Part shown: piece after piece, positions 44,429-54,261 of the stretch
Numbering within the stretch: position 1 is the first letter of the stretch
How the letters are laid out: each line of letters starts with the position of its first letter
From: Thermoproteota archaeon
GTDB lineage: Archaea; Korarchaeota; JAOZGF01; JAOZFZ01
Direction: 5' to 3'
Length of the DNA stretch: 64,000 nt
Assembly: GCA_027492035.1 (NCBI GenBank)
Contig: JAOZFT010000001.1
Span: forward strand, 43,458 to 107,457
The notes under the pieces: model-generated
Told to the model about the DNA's origin: nothing
The model's input: the letters and a program-made list of their open reading frames with translations, nothing else
The model's database searches: none
Position numbers and translations under genes: made by a program

Positions 44429-46258
44429 ATGAATTTCGAGAAAAGAATGTGGGAAATCTTTGCAATAAGTGCATTAATAGGCATGATGCTGTTTGCGGGA
44501 TGTGTCGGGCAACCACCTACACCAACACCAACCCCAACACCTACAGCAACCCCAACACCAACCCCCACAGCAACACCAACCCCAACAGTTGTTAAACACC
44601 CTGACACAGTAACAGTAGCTACGATAGGTGAACCGGAGACACTGGACCCTGCTTGGGCATATGATACTGCAAGCGGGGAAGTAATTTTCAACGTTTACGA
44701 AACACTAATTTTCTTTGACGGTGAACATACCGACAAATTTGTGCCAAGAATAGCCACCAAAGTTCCCAGCGTTGAAAACGGTTTAATAAAGAAAAATGGC
44801 ACTGAAATATGGTTCCCTATTAGGGAAGGAATTTATTTCCACAATGGCGACCCCTTAACAGCAGAGGATGTTGAGTACTCCTTTGAAAGAGCAATGGTTC
44901 AAGACAGGGATGGTGGACCTGTTTGGATGCTTCTTGAGCCGTTACTCGGGGTAGACTCTACCCGTGACTCAGAAGGGAATATAGTAGTATCTTTTGAAGA
45001 CATAGATAAAGCAGTAGAAGTCAGGGGAGGTTTCGTTGTTTTCCACTTAAAGCAGCAATTCCCCATCACAACGTTCTTCCAAATCCTTTCACAAACTTGG
45101 TCATCAATAGTGGATAAAAAGTTCTGCATTGAACATGGAGACTGGCCTGGAACCGCTGAAACATGGAAACAATATAACAACCCTGAAGTTCCTCCACTGC
45201 AGGAGATTATGTGTGGTACAGGACCTTTCAAACTGTTAAGGTGGGAGAAGGGATCTCAAGTAATACTTGAGAGAAATGATAAGTACTGGAGAGGACCTGC
45301 AAAGATAAAGTGGGCTGTAATAAAGAAAGTTGATGAATGGTCTGACAGAAAACTTATGTTCATTAATGGTGACGCAGACATTGTCTATGTTCCCACTGCA
45401 CACATAAAGGAGCTAGAGGGAGTGGAGGGTATAAGAGTTGTAAAAGATCTTCCAGAGTTGGTGGTAGCTGCATTATTCTTCACTTTCGACATAGATCCAG
45501 AAAGCCCTTACATAGGAAGTGGAAAACTAGATGGGCAAGGAGTACCTCCCAACTTCTTCAATGACAAAAACATAAGATTGGCGTTTGCTTATTCCTTCGA
45601 TTACGACACCTACCTTAAGGAAGCTTGGTTAGGAGAAGCTGAACAACCTGCTTCACCAGTTATTAAGGGATTACCTTATAGAAATCCTGAGCAGGAGAAA
45701 TTCACTTTCGATTTAGACAAAGCAAAAAGCTACTTCAAAGTAGCATTTAACGGTGAAGTATGGAAAAAAGGATTCACAATGGATTTGCTCTATAACACAG
45801 GGAACGAACAAAGAAAGATAGCAGCGGAAGTTCTAAAAGAGAACATTGAGAGCCTAAATCCAAAGTTCCACATAAACGTAAGGGCTGTTGAGTGGCCTAT
45901 TTACCTAAGGGCAATGGTTAGAGGACAGCTACCCTGCTTCATAATAGGATGGCTAGCTGACTACCCTGATCCTCACAACTTTGTACACCCATTCATGCAT
46001 TCTCAAGGAGCATTTGCAGCATGGCAACACTACAGCAACCCTGAAGTGGACAAGTTAATCGATGAAGGAATAAGGACAATTAATCCCGACGCTAGGAAAC
46101 AAATATACTATAAATTACAGGAGATATATCATGAGGATGTCCCAAGTGTTCCTCTATATCAACCGTTAGGAAGACACTGGGAAAGAACATGGCTTCACGG
46201 ATGGTACTACAACCCAATATATCCAGGTGTCTACTTCTATCCGTTGTGGAAAGGCTAA
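44429..46258 (+). CDS. ABC transporter peptide-binding lipoprotein (DppA/OppA family)
   Basis: 609 residues. The lipobox is LFAGC with Cys25 as anchor after a hydrophobic leader. A Thr/Pro repeat stalk covers residues 29-53. The binding domain (SBP family 5) shows TVATIGEPETLDPAWAYDTA, YFHNGDPLTAEDVEYSFERA and CGTGPFKLLRWEKGSQV, and ends with EDVPSVPLYQP. It captures peptides or similar solutes at the cell surface for the four following genes. Confidence 0.92.
   Translation: MNFEKRMWEIFAISALIGMMLFAGCVGQPPTPTPTPTPTATPTPTPTATPTPTVVKHPDTVTVATIGEPETLDPAWAYDTASGEVIFNVYETLIFFDGEHTDKFVPRIATKVPSVENGLIKKNGTEIWFPIREGIYFHNGDPLTAEDVEYSFERAMVQDRDGGPVWMLLEPLLGVDSTRDSEGNIVVSFEDIDKAVEVRGGFVVFHLKQQFPITTFFQILSQTWSSIVDKKFCIEHGDWPGTAETWKQYNNPEVPPLQEIMCGTGPFKLLRWEKGSQVILERNDKYWRGPAKIKWAVIKKVDEWSDRKLMFINGDADIVYVPTAHIKELEGVEGIRVVKDLPELVVAALFFTFDIDPESPYIGSGKLDGQGVPPNFFNDKNIRLAFAYSFDYDTYLKEAWLGEAEQPASPVIKGLPYRNPEQEKFTFDLDKAKSYFKVAFNGEVWKKGFTMDLLYNTGNEQRKIAAEVLKENIESLNPKFHINVRAVEWPIYLRAMVRGQLPCFIIGWLADYPDPHNFVHPFMHSQGAFAAWQHYSNPEVDKLIDEGIRTINPDARKQIYYKLQEIYHEDVPSVPLYQPLGRHWERTWLHGWYYNPIYPGVYFYPLWKG
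44514..44588 (+). repeat. Thr-Pro/Ala-Thr-Pro coding repeat (lipoprotein stalk)
   Basis: Degenerate tandem repeat of CCAACACCAACC-like units encoding TPTPTPTPTATPTPTPTATP. It forms an extended linker between the lipid anchor and the binding domain and could be O-glycosylated. Confidence 0.85.
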
Positions 46259-46260
46259 AA

Positions 46261-46283
46261 CCCCTCTTCTTTTTCTTTTTTAT
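46261..46283 (+). terminator. T-rich partial terminator between binding protein and permeases
   Basis: CCCCTCTTCTTTTTCTTTTT starts two bases after the binding-protein stop. A new TATA-like box (ACTTTTATAAA, about 46291-46301) follows. The pair would let the binding protein be made in excess over the membrane subunits. Confidence 0.45.
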
Positions 46284-46369
46284 TAAACAAACTTTTATAA
46301 ATTTTTGTAAGGTTTTGTGATGAAAAGCATATTGAAGAGAAAATTCCTCTTACCTGGTGACTGAAAGAG

Positions 46370-47401
46370 ATGGGCATGAGGGCTTATATTGCGCGGAGAC
46401 TTCTACTTTTAGTCCCTACCTTAATTGGTTTAAGTATTTTGATTTTTGCAGTTTTACAAGTTTTCAGCCCCGTGGAAAGGGCAGCTTTATACATTAGAGA
46501 CCCTAAAGCTGCTAAGAATATAGGGGCTATAATAAGGAAGTATCATTTGGATGCTCCTCTCTACGTCCAATACTTCACTTGGTTAAGTGAAGTATTGCAT
46601 GGGAATTTAGGATGGTCCAAAAGTGTAAACATGCCTGTTAGTGAGGCCATCAAAACCTTTTTACCTGCTACGGTGGAGCTTGTTGCATTCTCTATACCCT
46701 TAACGGTTATTGTAGGCATTTATCTCGGTGTTATTTCAGCAACTCATAAAGATAAAGCCTTGGACCATGCCACTAGAGCTCTTGCCATAGCTGGTTGGTC
46801 TCTTCCTTCTTTCTGGCTTGGCTTAGTTTTAATATCAATTTTCTATGGAGGATTAAAAATATTCCCACCCGGAAGACTTTCAACTGAACATTCCATAGTG
46901 GTTAACAGCCCAGGGTTTATACGTTACACAGGAATGAATACAATTGACGCTCTTTTAAACGGTAACTTAGAAATTTTTCTAGATGCATTGCAACACTTAA
47001 TTCTGCCAACTATTACTTTAACTACTATTAATATAGCTTTGATTGTGAGAATAATGCGTTCAGGCATGTTAGAGTCTCTTAGTAAAAATTATGTTTTGGC
47101 AGCTCGAGCTAAAGGACTGCCTGAGAAAGTTGTTATTAATAAACATGCTAGAAGAAATGCTTTAATTCCTGTAATTACAGTCTCAGGCTTATTAACTGCA
47201 GGGATGTTATCTGGAGTAGTTATAACAGAAACCGTTTTTAATTACCACGGTATTGGTTATTGGGCTGCTAATGCTGCTACTCAACTTGATATACCTGCTG
47301 TTTTAGGTTTTGCCATTTTTACCGGTCTCCTCTTTATTTTTGCAAATCTCATCGTAGATTTACTTTATGCTTATATTGACCCGAGAATTAGGTTAGAGTG
47401 A
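46370..47401 (+). CDS. dppB: Dipeptide/oligopeptide ABC transporter permease (DppB type)
   Basis: 343 residues, six membrane helices. MRAYIARRLLLLVPTLIGLS at the N-terminus and the EAA coupling loop (NYVLAARAKGLPEKVVINKHARRNALIPV) are diagnostic of the DppB/OppB family. GGTGACTGAAAGAG precedes the ATG. Forms a heterodimer with the next gene's product. Confidence 0.9.
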   Translation: MGMRAYIARRLLLLVPTLIGLSILIFAVLQVFSPVERAALYIRDPKAAKNIGAIIRKYHLDAPLYVQYFTWLSEVLHGNLGWSKSVNMPVSEAIKTFLPATVELVAFSIPLTVIVGIYLGVISATHKDKALDHATRALAIAGWSLPSFWLGLVLISIFYGGLKIFPPGRLSTEHSIVVNSPGFIRYTGMNTIDALLNGNLEIFLDALQHLILPTITLTTINIALIVRIMRSGMLESLSKNYVLAARAKGLPEKVVINKHARRNALIPVITVSGLLTAGMLSGVVITETVFNYHGIGYWAANAATQLDIPAVLGFAIFTGLLFIFANLIVDLLYAYIDPRIRLE

Positions 47402-47408
47402 TGAAGCG

Positions 47409-48335
47409 ATGAGTGGAAAAGAAGCTTCTGGTGGAGGGGGGAGGGAAGCATTCCTAAAGGAGTTAAAATTTACAGTTAAAAGGATAAGAGAAAGTCCTCT
47501 ATCGATTTTAGGCCTCGCCATAATTACTTTCTTTGTGTTAATAGCTGTTTTAGCACCTGTTATAGCTCCACCTAAAAAGGCAGACCCTTACATGATACCT
47601 AGGTATGGGTATACTCAGGAACCTAAACCTCCAAGCCCAGAGCATATTTTCGGAACTGCTCAAGGCCAGTACGACGTTTTTTATGGAGTTATTTGGGGAA
47701 CTAGGTCAGCTTTCAGAGTAGGTGTAATAGTGATTGGAATAACTATTTTAATAGGTGTCGCTATAGGTAGTGTCTCCGGTTACTATGGAGGCATAGTTGA
47801 TGAAGCGATGATGAGAATTACAGATATTATCCTTGCTTTTCCAGCTTTAATACTTGCAATGGCCTTGGTTGTAGCCTTCGGCCCTGGGCTTAACAGTGTA
47901 ATGCAAGCATTCATCTTAATTTGGTGGGCTAGTTACGCCAGAGTTACCCGAGGAGAAGTTTTAAAAATAAAGCAAGAGGATTTCGTTGAAGCTGCGAAAG
48001 CTATTGGCTGCAGCGACTTCCGCGTCATAACTAGACATATTCTGCCCAACATTATTTTTCCAGTTCTTATTATGGGGTCACTTGATATAGGGAGTGTGGT
48101 TTTAGTTGCTGCCGCCCTAAGTTTCTTGGGGTTAGGTGCACCTTTAGGTTACGCTGACTGGGGACAAATGATAAGTATATCAAGGAATTGGATACTTGGA
48201 AAGGCAGGAAACCCTTTTGCTTACTGGCACACTTTCATTATACCTGGTTTATTTATTTTCTTCTTTGTAATGGGCTGGAATTTGCTTGGAGACGCCTTCA
48301 GAGACATACTTGACCCTATGATGAGGAGAAGATAA
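47409..48335 (+). CDS. dppC: Dipeptide/oligopeptide ABC transporter permease (DppC type)
   Basis: 308 residues. An N-terminal helix (SPLSILGLAIITFFVLIAVL), the periplasmic-type loop with PSPEHIFGTAQGQYDVFYGVIWG, and the EAA loop (QEDFVEAAKAIGCSDFRVIT) identify DppC/OppC. It starts seven bases after dppB. Confidence 0.9.
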   Translation: MSGKEASGGGGREAFLKELKFTVKRIRESPLSILGLAIITFFVLIAVLAPVIAPPKKADPYMIPRYGYTQEPKPPSPEHIFGTAQGQYDVFYGVIWGTRSAFRVGVIVIGITILIGVAIGSVSGYYGGIVDEAMMRITDIILAFPALILAMALVVAFGPGLNSVMQAFILIWWASYARVTRGEVLKIKQEDFVEAAKAIGCSDFRVITRHILPNIIFPVLIMGSLDIGSVVLVAAALSFLGLGAPLGYADWGQMISISRNWILGKAGNPFAYWHTFIIPGLFIFFFVMGWNLLGDAFRDILDPMMRRR

Positions 48336-48336
48336 A

Positions 48337-49482
48337 TTGGGAGAAATACTGAAAGTTGAAGATTTAAAAGTTAGGTTTTACACTTACGAAGGAATAGTTA
48401 AAGCTCTAGAGGGAGTAAATTTAGATGTTTTAGAAGGTGAAACCTTAGGAATAGTTGGAGAAACAGGATCCGGAAAAACAGTTACAAGTTTATCTATTCT
48501 TGTCCTGATTCCACCACCCGGAAGAATAGAAGAAGGAAAAATTCTTTTTAGGAGAGGTAAAGAATTTCTGGATTTCTTAAGAAATACACAGGTTATGTAT
48601 CAAATAAGAGGTAAAGAGATTTCAATGGTTTTTCAAGAACCTAACGCCGCTTTAAACCCGGTTTACACCGTAGGCGACCAAGTTTCCGAGGTTCTAGTTC
48701 TCCATAGGAGGAAAGAGTTTTTGAAAAAGACAGTTGAGGAAATAGAGGAAGAACTTGAAAGGGGGACGGGTTTCAAAAAGTTTCTGTTAAGGATTGAAAA
48801 GAAAATTTACTCGGGAATGTTAAAGGAACAACTTCCTCTGGCTTTACGGTTTCTTTTAAAGGTTCCAATCCTTAACAGGTTAGGTAAATCAAGGTTCAAT
48901 AAGGAAGTAAGGAATGAAGTAGTGAATATTCTTAGAGAGATGGGTATAGGGGATCCTGAAAGAGTTGTTGACATGTACCCTCACGAACTAAGTGGAGGCA
49001 TGCAGCAAAGGGTTGTAATAGCGATGGCTTTAGCCTGCAACCCAAAACTTTTAATTGCAGACGAACCCACTACTTCACTGGATGTTACAGTGCAGGCACA
49101 GATTCTAGACCTTATTAGGGAACTTAAAGAGAAATTTAAATCATCAATAATCTACGTCACTCACGACATGGGGGTAATAGCTGAACTCTGCGATCGAGTG
49201 GCAGTAATGTATGCAGGAACGATATGTGAAGTTGCAAATGTTTTAGAGTTGTTCAAAAACCCTCTACACCCCTACACAAAAGCATTACTTGAGTCAATAC
49301 CTAAACCAGGAAAAGAATTGAAAGCTATAAGAGGAACAGTTCCCAATTTAGTTGATCCTCCTTCAGGATGCCGATTCCACCCTAGATGTGATTACAATAT
49401 GCCTATTTGTTCAAAAGAGAAACCTGAATTGAGAGAAATAAAGAAGGGACATTATGTAGCTTGCCACTTATATAAGCGGTGA
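48337..49482 (+). CDS. dppD: Dipeptide/oligopeptide ABC transporter ATPase (DppD type)
   Basis: 381 residues. Walker [12 protein letters not shown], signature [12 protein letters not shown], Walker [14 protein letters not shown] and the C-terminal oligopeptide-transporter motif with CRFHPRC and CSKEKPEL (four Cys, iron-sulfur-like in some relatives). A charged insert of roughly 60 residues between the Q-loop and the signature ([15 protein letters not shown] and onward) makes it longer than usual. TTG start one base after dppC. Confidence 0.9.
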   Translation: MGEILKVEDLKVRFYTYEGIVKALEGVNLDVLEGETLGIVGETGSGKTVTSLSILVLIPPPGRIEEGKILFRRGKEFLDFLRNTQVMYQIRGKEISMVFQEPNAALNPVYTVGDQVSEVLVLHRRKEFLKKTVEEIEEELERGTGFKKFLLRIEKKIYSGMLKEQLPLALRFLLKVPILNRLGKSRFNKEVRNEVVNILREMGIGDPERVVDMYPHELSGGMQQRVVIAMALACNPKLLIADEPTTSLDVTVQAQILDLIRELKEKFKSSIIYVTHDMGVIAELCDRVAVMYAGTICEVANVLELFKNPLHPYTKALLESIPKPGKELKAIRGTVPNLVDPPSGCRFHPRCDYNMPICSKEKPELREIKKGHYVACHLYKR

Positions 49483-49488
49483 ATACAT

Positions 49489-50541
49489 GTGGAAGCCTTT
49501 CTTGAAACAGTAAATTTAAAGAAGTATTACCCAGTTAAGGGAGGAGTGTTTAAAAGAAAGAAAGCAGACGTTAAAGCAGTAGACGGAATAAGTATAAACA
49601 TTAAGAAGGGGGAATGCTTCGGTTTAGTTGGGGAATCAGGATGTGGAAAAACAACTTTCGGCAAAACAATAATAAGGTTACTAAAACCAACTTTCGGTCA
49701 CATATATTTCAAAATTCCAGAAAAAGTAAGGAGCGATATAAAGGAATTAGAGAAGAATTCAAACAATTCACCGGAACTTAATAGGCTTTATGAAGAATAT
49801 GATTTAGGCACTTTCAAAGGGGGGAGATTGAAACAATTAAGAAGAAAAATGCAGATAGTTTACCAGAATCCTTCCACTTCACTTAATCCACGAATGCTTG
49901 TTAAAGACATCGTTGCTGAACCCTTAATTGTTCAAGGAATAGCTAAAGGCAGAGAAGCGAATGAAAAAGTTCTAGGTATCCTTAGTAAGGTTGGATTGAC
50001 TGAAAAACATCTTTACAGGTATCCTCATGAATTCAGTGGGGGGCAAAGGCAAAGAATAGCTATTGCACGCGCACTTATTACAAACCCAGAATTCGTGGTG
50101 CTAGACGAACCAACTTCCTCGGTTGACGTATCTGTCAGAGCCCAGCTTCTAAATTTATTCCAAACATTAAGGAAAGAGTTTAACCTAACCTATTTATTTG
50201 TAAGCCATGACTTAAGCGTGGTTGAATGCATTAGTGACAGGGTTGCAGTTATGTATTTAGGAAAAATAGTGGAATTAGCTAAAACTGAAGAACTGTTCAA
50301 AAACCCTTTACACCCTTATTCACAAGCCCTTTTCTCTGCTATACCAATACCAGACCCTACAGTAAAAAAAGAAAGAATAATTTTGAAAGGGGATGTACCT
50401 AGTCCCGTCAACCCCCCTTCAGGATGCCGTTTCCATCCAAGATGTAAATATGCCACTGAAGTATGTGGAAAAAGGGAACCTCAACTGGAAGAAATAAAGG
50501 ATGGACATTATATAGCATGCCACAACTGGGAAAGAATCTAG
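49489..50541 (+). CDS. dppF: Dipeptide/oligopeptide ABC transporter ATPase (DppF type)
   Basis: 350 residues. Walker A GESGCGKTTFGKT, signature FSGGQRQRIAIA, Walker B FVVLDEPTSSVDV, and CRFHPRC with CGKREPQL at the end. It has an insert of about 40 residues (SDIKELEKNSNNSPELNRL) before the Q-loop. GTG start after GCGGTGAATACAT. Last gene of the locus. Confidence 0.9.
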   Translation: MEAFLETVNLKKYYPVKGGVFKRKKADVKAVDGISINIKKGECFGLVGESGCGKTTFGKTIIRLLKPTFGHIYFKIPEKVRSDIKELEKNSNNSPELNRLYEEYDLGTFKGGRLKQLRRKMQIVYQNPSTSLNPRMLVKDIVAEPLIVQGIAKGREANEKVLGILSKVGLTEKHLYRYPHEFSGGQRQRIAIARALITNPEFVVLDEPTSSVDVSVRAQLLNLFQTLRKEFNLTYLFVSHDLSVVECISDRVAVMYLGKIVELAKTEELFKNPLHPYSQALFSAIPIPDPTVKKERIILKGDVPSPVNPPSGCRFHPRCKYATEVCGKREPQLEEIKDGHYIACHNWERI

Positions 50542-50604
50542 AAGAATAAAATTCTCTACTTCTCATTGTTAAGAAAAAGTTTAGTTGATATTCTCCACCT
50601 CTTT

Positions 50605-52389
50605 TTAAAAAAGCTCTTTTGGGATCTGAAGAGGCAGAAGATTTATTTGTAAAATAAAACCTAGGATTAAGAAGAACACGTAAATGAAGACGACATTAAT
50701 TAATACGGGAATAACGAGGGAGAGGGACACCTGAGAACTTTTTAAGTTACGAATTTTTTTCTCTGCCAGAAAAACAACCCTGAATTTCAACACAAGAAGA
50801 ATTACTGCTAAAGTTAAGATACTTACTTGGATTACGAATGTAATTAAGGGAGTCAAAGCCACTAAGAATTGAATTGCAACCAAAGGAATAATGAAAAGTA
50901 TAACGAAGAGGAGGTTAGCAAAGTCTGAAGCAAGGTAGATTTTAGTTGTTTCAGTAGCAGGCACCATGTTTTTAGAAAAGAACTTGGATAAATAACCCAC
51001 AAGGGAACCTAATGCAATTGATTGCATAACAAAAAGAACTAAACCAATTACTCCCACCACAAAAATAATAATGGTGGATGTAGCTTGTAAACTGGATAAA
51101 TTTACAGGTAAAATTACACCGAATCCTTTAAGGAATGAATGGAAAGATTTAACAGCTGGTTTCAGCCTTGAGAAATCAAACCCTGGAATCCAAGGAGAAA
51201 GGGTTGCAGGCAATATTAATAGGAGGAAAAGAAAGAAACTTGTTTTAAAAACTAATTCGCCTAAAGTACTGCCTGTAAAAAGGCTTCCAGCAAAATTCCA
51301 AATTTTATCTTTCCCTGAAAAGAAAAGGGGAAAAATGTGGAAAGTATTTGGAGATTTTCCGGATATATAGGGCTTAGTTTCGGTTTTCACGGTTTTCTCC
51401 GAAACAGCAAACCTAATTTTTTGAATTTCAGCTTCCACAGGCTTTAAGTTCTTCTTAACTATTTTCTCTGTTTTTTTCGGGAAATCACGTTCAAATTTTT
51501 CAAGAGATGAAACCCTGTTACTTAATTCAGTGGATATCTCTCCCAATTTAAGTAATTTTGTGTTTAAATCCGTTAAATATTTTTCTGACCTTGATACTGC
51601 CTCTCTTAAGCTGACAAGTTTGTTAATTTTATCCTCAAAAGTACTTAACTGCCTAGAAACTTCTTTCGAAACAAGTTTAGAGATATCGGGTAACTCCTTC
51701 AGTTTTTTCGGCACCGGACCCTTGGCAATTTTACTAAAGGATTCATTCAACAAGGAAATTTGTTCAGTGAGTCCACTTCTTAACTCTGAAATTTTGTTGC
51801 TTAAGTCTGTTTTAAGGGTGGAGAGTTCCTCCTCAAGATTCTTTATTTTGGAATCAACCTCACCAGCAAAGGTTTCTAATTGAGCAGAAGGAACCCCTCC
51901 CCCACCCAACCTCTCACTCAAAGAACCAAAATCCTTCTCTAGACTTAAAACTTTTTCATTTAGGGATTTCACTCTGTTAATTACTTGGTTACCGAATTTT
52001 TCCAATTGTTCATTCACTTTGTTAACAATTAAAGTAATCAACTCATCTCGGGAAGTCTCTCCTCCAGAAGCTTCTTCAACTTTACTTTTCAAAGAATTAA
52101 GTTCAAGAAGAGTTTTTTCAGTTCTCTTATTAACTTCTTGAATCATCTTCCTTAATTGTTTAATTTCAGTCGAAACAGGGCCTATAGGAGCCGGTGCAGC
52201 CTTTAATTTCTGGAACTCAGAACTTATTTTTTCAATTTGAGCTTGTAAGTTATTAATTTTGGCTGATAACTCTCCAATATCATATTTCTTTTTAACAAAA
52301 CCTAAATAGATTTTAATTAGTTCTAGTTCGGATGAAAATATTTCTTTGAGCACCTTTACCGTTTCACTTAAATTTTTTTCATTTTCCAA
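50605..52389 (-). CDS. Coiled-coil protein with C-terminal membrane domain, unknown
   Basis: About 594 residues. Residues 1-340 are nearly all coiled coil (SAKINNLQAQIEKISSEFQK, SSLEKFERDFPKKTEKIVKK), interrupted by Gly/Pro hinges. Residues 375-598 hold five or six hydrophobic helices (FFLFLLLILPATLSPWIPG, STIIIFVVGVIGLVLFVMQ, NLLFVILFIIPLVAIQFLV). It would form a long cytoplasmic or external rod anchored in the membrane. Start at the TTG following AGGTG; GTG at 52401 is the alternative. No family recognised. The small helical gene upstream is probably its partner. Confidence 0.7.
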   Translation of the reverse strand: MENEKNLSETVKVLKEIFSSELELIKIYLGFVKKKYDIGELSAKINNLQAQIEKISSEFQKLKAAPAPIGPVSTEIKQLRKMIQEVNKRTEKTLLELNSLKSKVEEASGGETSRDELITLIVNKVNEQLEKFGNQVINRVKSLNEKVLSLEKDFGSLSERLGGGGVPSAQLETFAGEVDSKIKNLEEELSTLKTDLSNKISELRSGLTEQISLLNESFSKIAKGPVPKKLKELPDISKLVSKEVSRQLSTFEDKINKLVSLREAVSRSEKYLTDLNTKLLKLGEISTELSNRVSSLEKFERDFPKKTEKIVKKNLKPVEAEIQKIRFAVSEKTVKTETKPYISGKSPNTFHIFPLFFSGKDKIWNFAGSLFTGSTLGELVFKTSFFLFLLLILPATLSPWIPGFDFSRLKPAVKSFHSFLKGFGVILPVNLSSLQATSTIIIFVVGVIGLVLFVMQSIALGSLVGYLSKFFSKNMVPATETTKIYLASDFANLLFVILFIIPLVAIQFLVALTPLITFVIQVSILTLAVILLVLKFRVVFLAEKKIRNLKSSQVSLSLVIPVLINVVFIYVFFLILGFILQINLLPLQIPKELF

Positions 52390-52421
52390 AATTAAAAACA
52401 CCTACACACGAAAACTTTATT

Positions 52422-52802
52422 TTAGATAAGTTGTAAAATAAGTTTTCGAACATTTTTAACTTTAATAATTAATTCTTTCTCATCTAGGAAATGGGGAAGA
52501 GAGAGGGTTTTGGCAAGCTTTAAAAATGAAACCTTTAAGTTACCAATTAAAATAAAGAGCTCAGTTAATAACTTTTTTTCGTCGAACTTACGTATAGTAT
52601 CTTCACTAAATATCGTGGCTTCTACAGAACTTTGATTTTCGACTTTTTCCCGTAAAAAAGCTTCAATTCTATTTAGTTTTTCTTTTATAGAAGTTAGTTC
52701 TTTCTCGTTAATTCCTTCCTTTTGAAGTAAGTCAAGCTCTTTTTTCAAGTTTAAAGTGAGGGAAATAAGATCCCTGATAAATACTTCACTCACCGAAATC
52801 AC
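52422..52802 (-). CDS. Small helical protein, unknown, paired with the coiled-coil membrane protein
   Basis: 126 residues, all helical by appearance, with heptad-like stretches (LKKELDLLQKEGINEKELTS, LNRIEAFLREKVENQ). No signal or membrane segment. GTG start at 52802 without a strong ribosome site, so the start is uncertain. It precedes the membrane coiled-coil gene by about 30 bases in the same direction. Confidence 0.6.
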   Translation of the reverse strand: MISVSEVFIRDLISLTLNLKKELDLLQKEGINEKELTSIKEKLNRIEAFLREKVENQSSVEATIFSEDTIRKFDEKKLLTELFILIGNLKVSFLKLAKTLSLPHFLDEKELIIKVKNVRKLILQLI

Positions 52803-53054
52803 TTCATAAGAAAAATTTCTGGAAAGGGTGAGAGAGGGACAACATGACCCTTTTTACTTTTTAATATTTAGGGTTGAAAGACCCCCCTTTTTAAAATTTT
52901 GCGGAAAATTTACTTTAATTGTTCACTTCATTTTTCCTTATTTGTTTTATCTACACTTTTCCCAACCTATTAAGGGGTGTAAGATATCCTCCCGTGCTTC
53001 TTCAACCCCTCTTTTCATTTAAAATGAACCGAAAAGGTTTAGTGAATCTGGTTT

Positions 53055-54098
53055 TTAAAATATCCAGTAACTCCTTTTTGTTTCCTTATATTTACCTACT
53101 ACATTAATTTTTTCTCCGCAATTAGAACAGTTGTTTTTTTCGTCAAGGCCCCAGTCTGTTATTGTGAAACCTAACCTTCCAATTACTTTTTCTCCGCAAT
53201 TTGGGCAGAATGTGTTCTCTAATTTATGGCCCCACACGTTTCCAACGTAAACGTATTTTAATCCTTTCTTGAAGGCTAAATTAGCAGCTTTCTCCAGTGT
53301 TTTTACCGGGGTTGAAGGTTTATCTGTCATTAAATAGTCTGGATGAAATCTTAAGAAATGGACAGGTGTGTCTTCACCCAAGTTGTCAAGCACCCAGTTC
53401 AGCATTTTCTCTATGTACTGGAAATTATCTCCTACTTCAGGAACTATTAAGTCAGTTATTTCTACATGTATTTTTTCTTCCACCATTTTTTTAATTGTTT
53501 CATAAATTGGAGATGGGTTATCTACGCCCATGTATCTTTTGTAAAAGTTTGGGTCACCTGAACCTTTAAGGTCTACAGTTGCAGCGTCCAAGTAAGGAGC
53601 CAGTTTTTCAACAGCTTCAGGGGTCATATACCCGTTCGTGACTATTGTGTTAAACAACCCCTCCTTCTTGCTCAAAACAGAAGTGTCAAGCATGAATTCA
53701 TAAAAAACAGTTGGTTCATTGTAGGTGTAACTTATTCCGTCAGCTTTACCTTTCAAAGCGGTAGAAACAACTTCTTTAGGGGTATATTTTTCACCAATTA
53801 TTTCTTTTTCTTGGCTTATGTTCCAGTTTAGACAGAACCGGCACTTGAAGTTACAACCCACTGTTGAAATAGACAACACGTTTGAGCCAGGATAGAAATG
53901 GAAGAGGGGTTTCTTCTCTATTGGATCCGTGTTCAGTGCAGTGAGTAACCCATAAACTAGAGAGTAGAGAACTCCATTTATGTTTTTTCTAACCCTACAA
54001 ACACCAGTTTTTCCTTCAGGTATTTTGCAGAAACGATTACAAAGTTTACAAACCACCTCTTTGTTTGATGAGGGTTCCCAGAAAAGAGCTTCCTTCAA
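53055..54098 (-). CDS. AmrS-type radical SAM protein, third copy
   Basis: About 347 residues. CNFKCRFCLNWNIS is the radical SAM motif; CKLCNRFC and GVCRVRKN precede it, and two zinc-ribbon halves (CPNCGEKV and CSNCGEKI) close the protein, exactly the layout of the copy at 25575. The TTG at 54098, eight bases after AAGGGTGA, gives MKEALFWEPS, matching the usual AmrS N-terminus (the longer frame begins with a GTG at 54110). Function open; no AMMECR1 or Memo gene nearby. Divergent from the thioredoxin-CcdA fusion. Confidence 0.82.
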   Translation of the reverse strand: MKEALFWEPSSNKEVVCKLCNRFCKIPEGKTGVCRVRKNINGVLYSLVYGLLTALNTDPIEKKPLFHFYPGSNVLSISTVGCNFKCRFCLNWNISQEKEIIGEKYTPKEVVSTALKGKADGISYTYNEPTVFYEFMLDTSVLSKKEGLFNTIVTNGYMTPEAVEKLAPYLDAATVDLKGSGDPNFYKRYMGVDNPSPIYETIKKMVEEKIHVEITDLIVPEVGDNFQYIEKMLNWVLDNLGEDTPVHFLRFHPDYLMTDKPSTPVKTLEKAANLAFKKGLKYVYVGNVWGHKLENTFCPNCGEKVIGRLGFTITDWGLDEKNNCSNCGEKINVVGKYKETKRSYWIF

Positions 54099-54261
54099 AT
54101 CTTTCTTCACCCTTTAGAAGAAGGTTTATTTTTCAGAAAATAGAAAAGGAAAACTTTTAATCCAGTCCAGCTTTCCTCTACTTCAAAAGGTTTTTAAAGA
54201 ATTAAAAATGTTTTGTGAAAACTAGAACTTGAATAAGAAAATAAAGAGGAAAAGTGAGCAA

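Noticed and set aside
44407-44691. Minus-strand frame with a long Val-Gly repeat
   Set aside because: It is the complement of the Thr-Pro stalk of the peptide-binding lipoprotein; the repeat explains the open frame.
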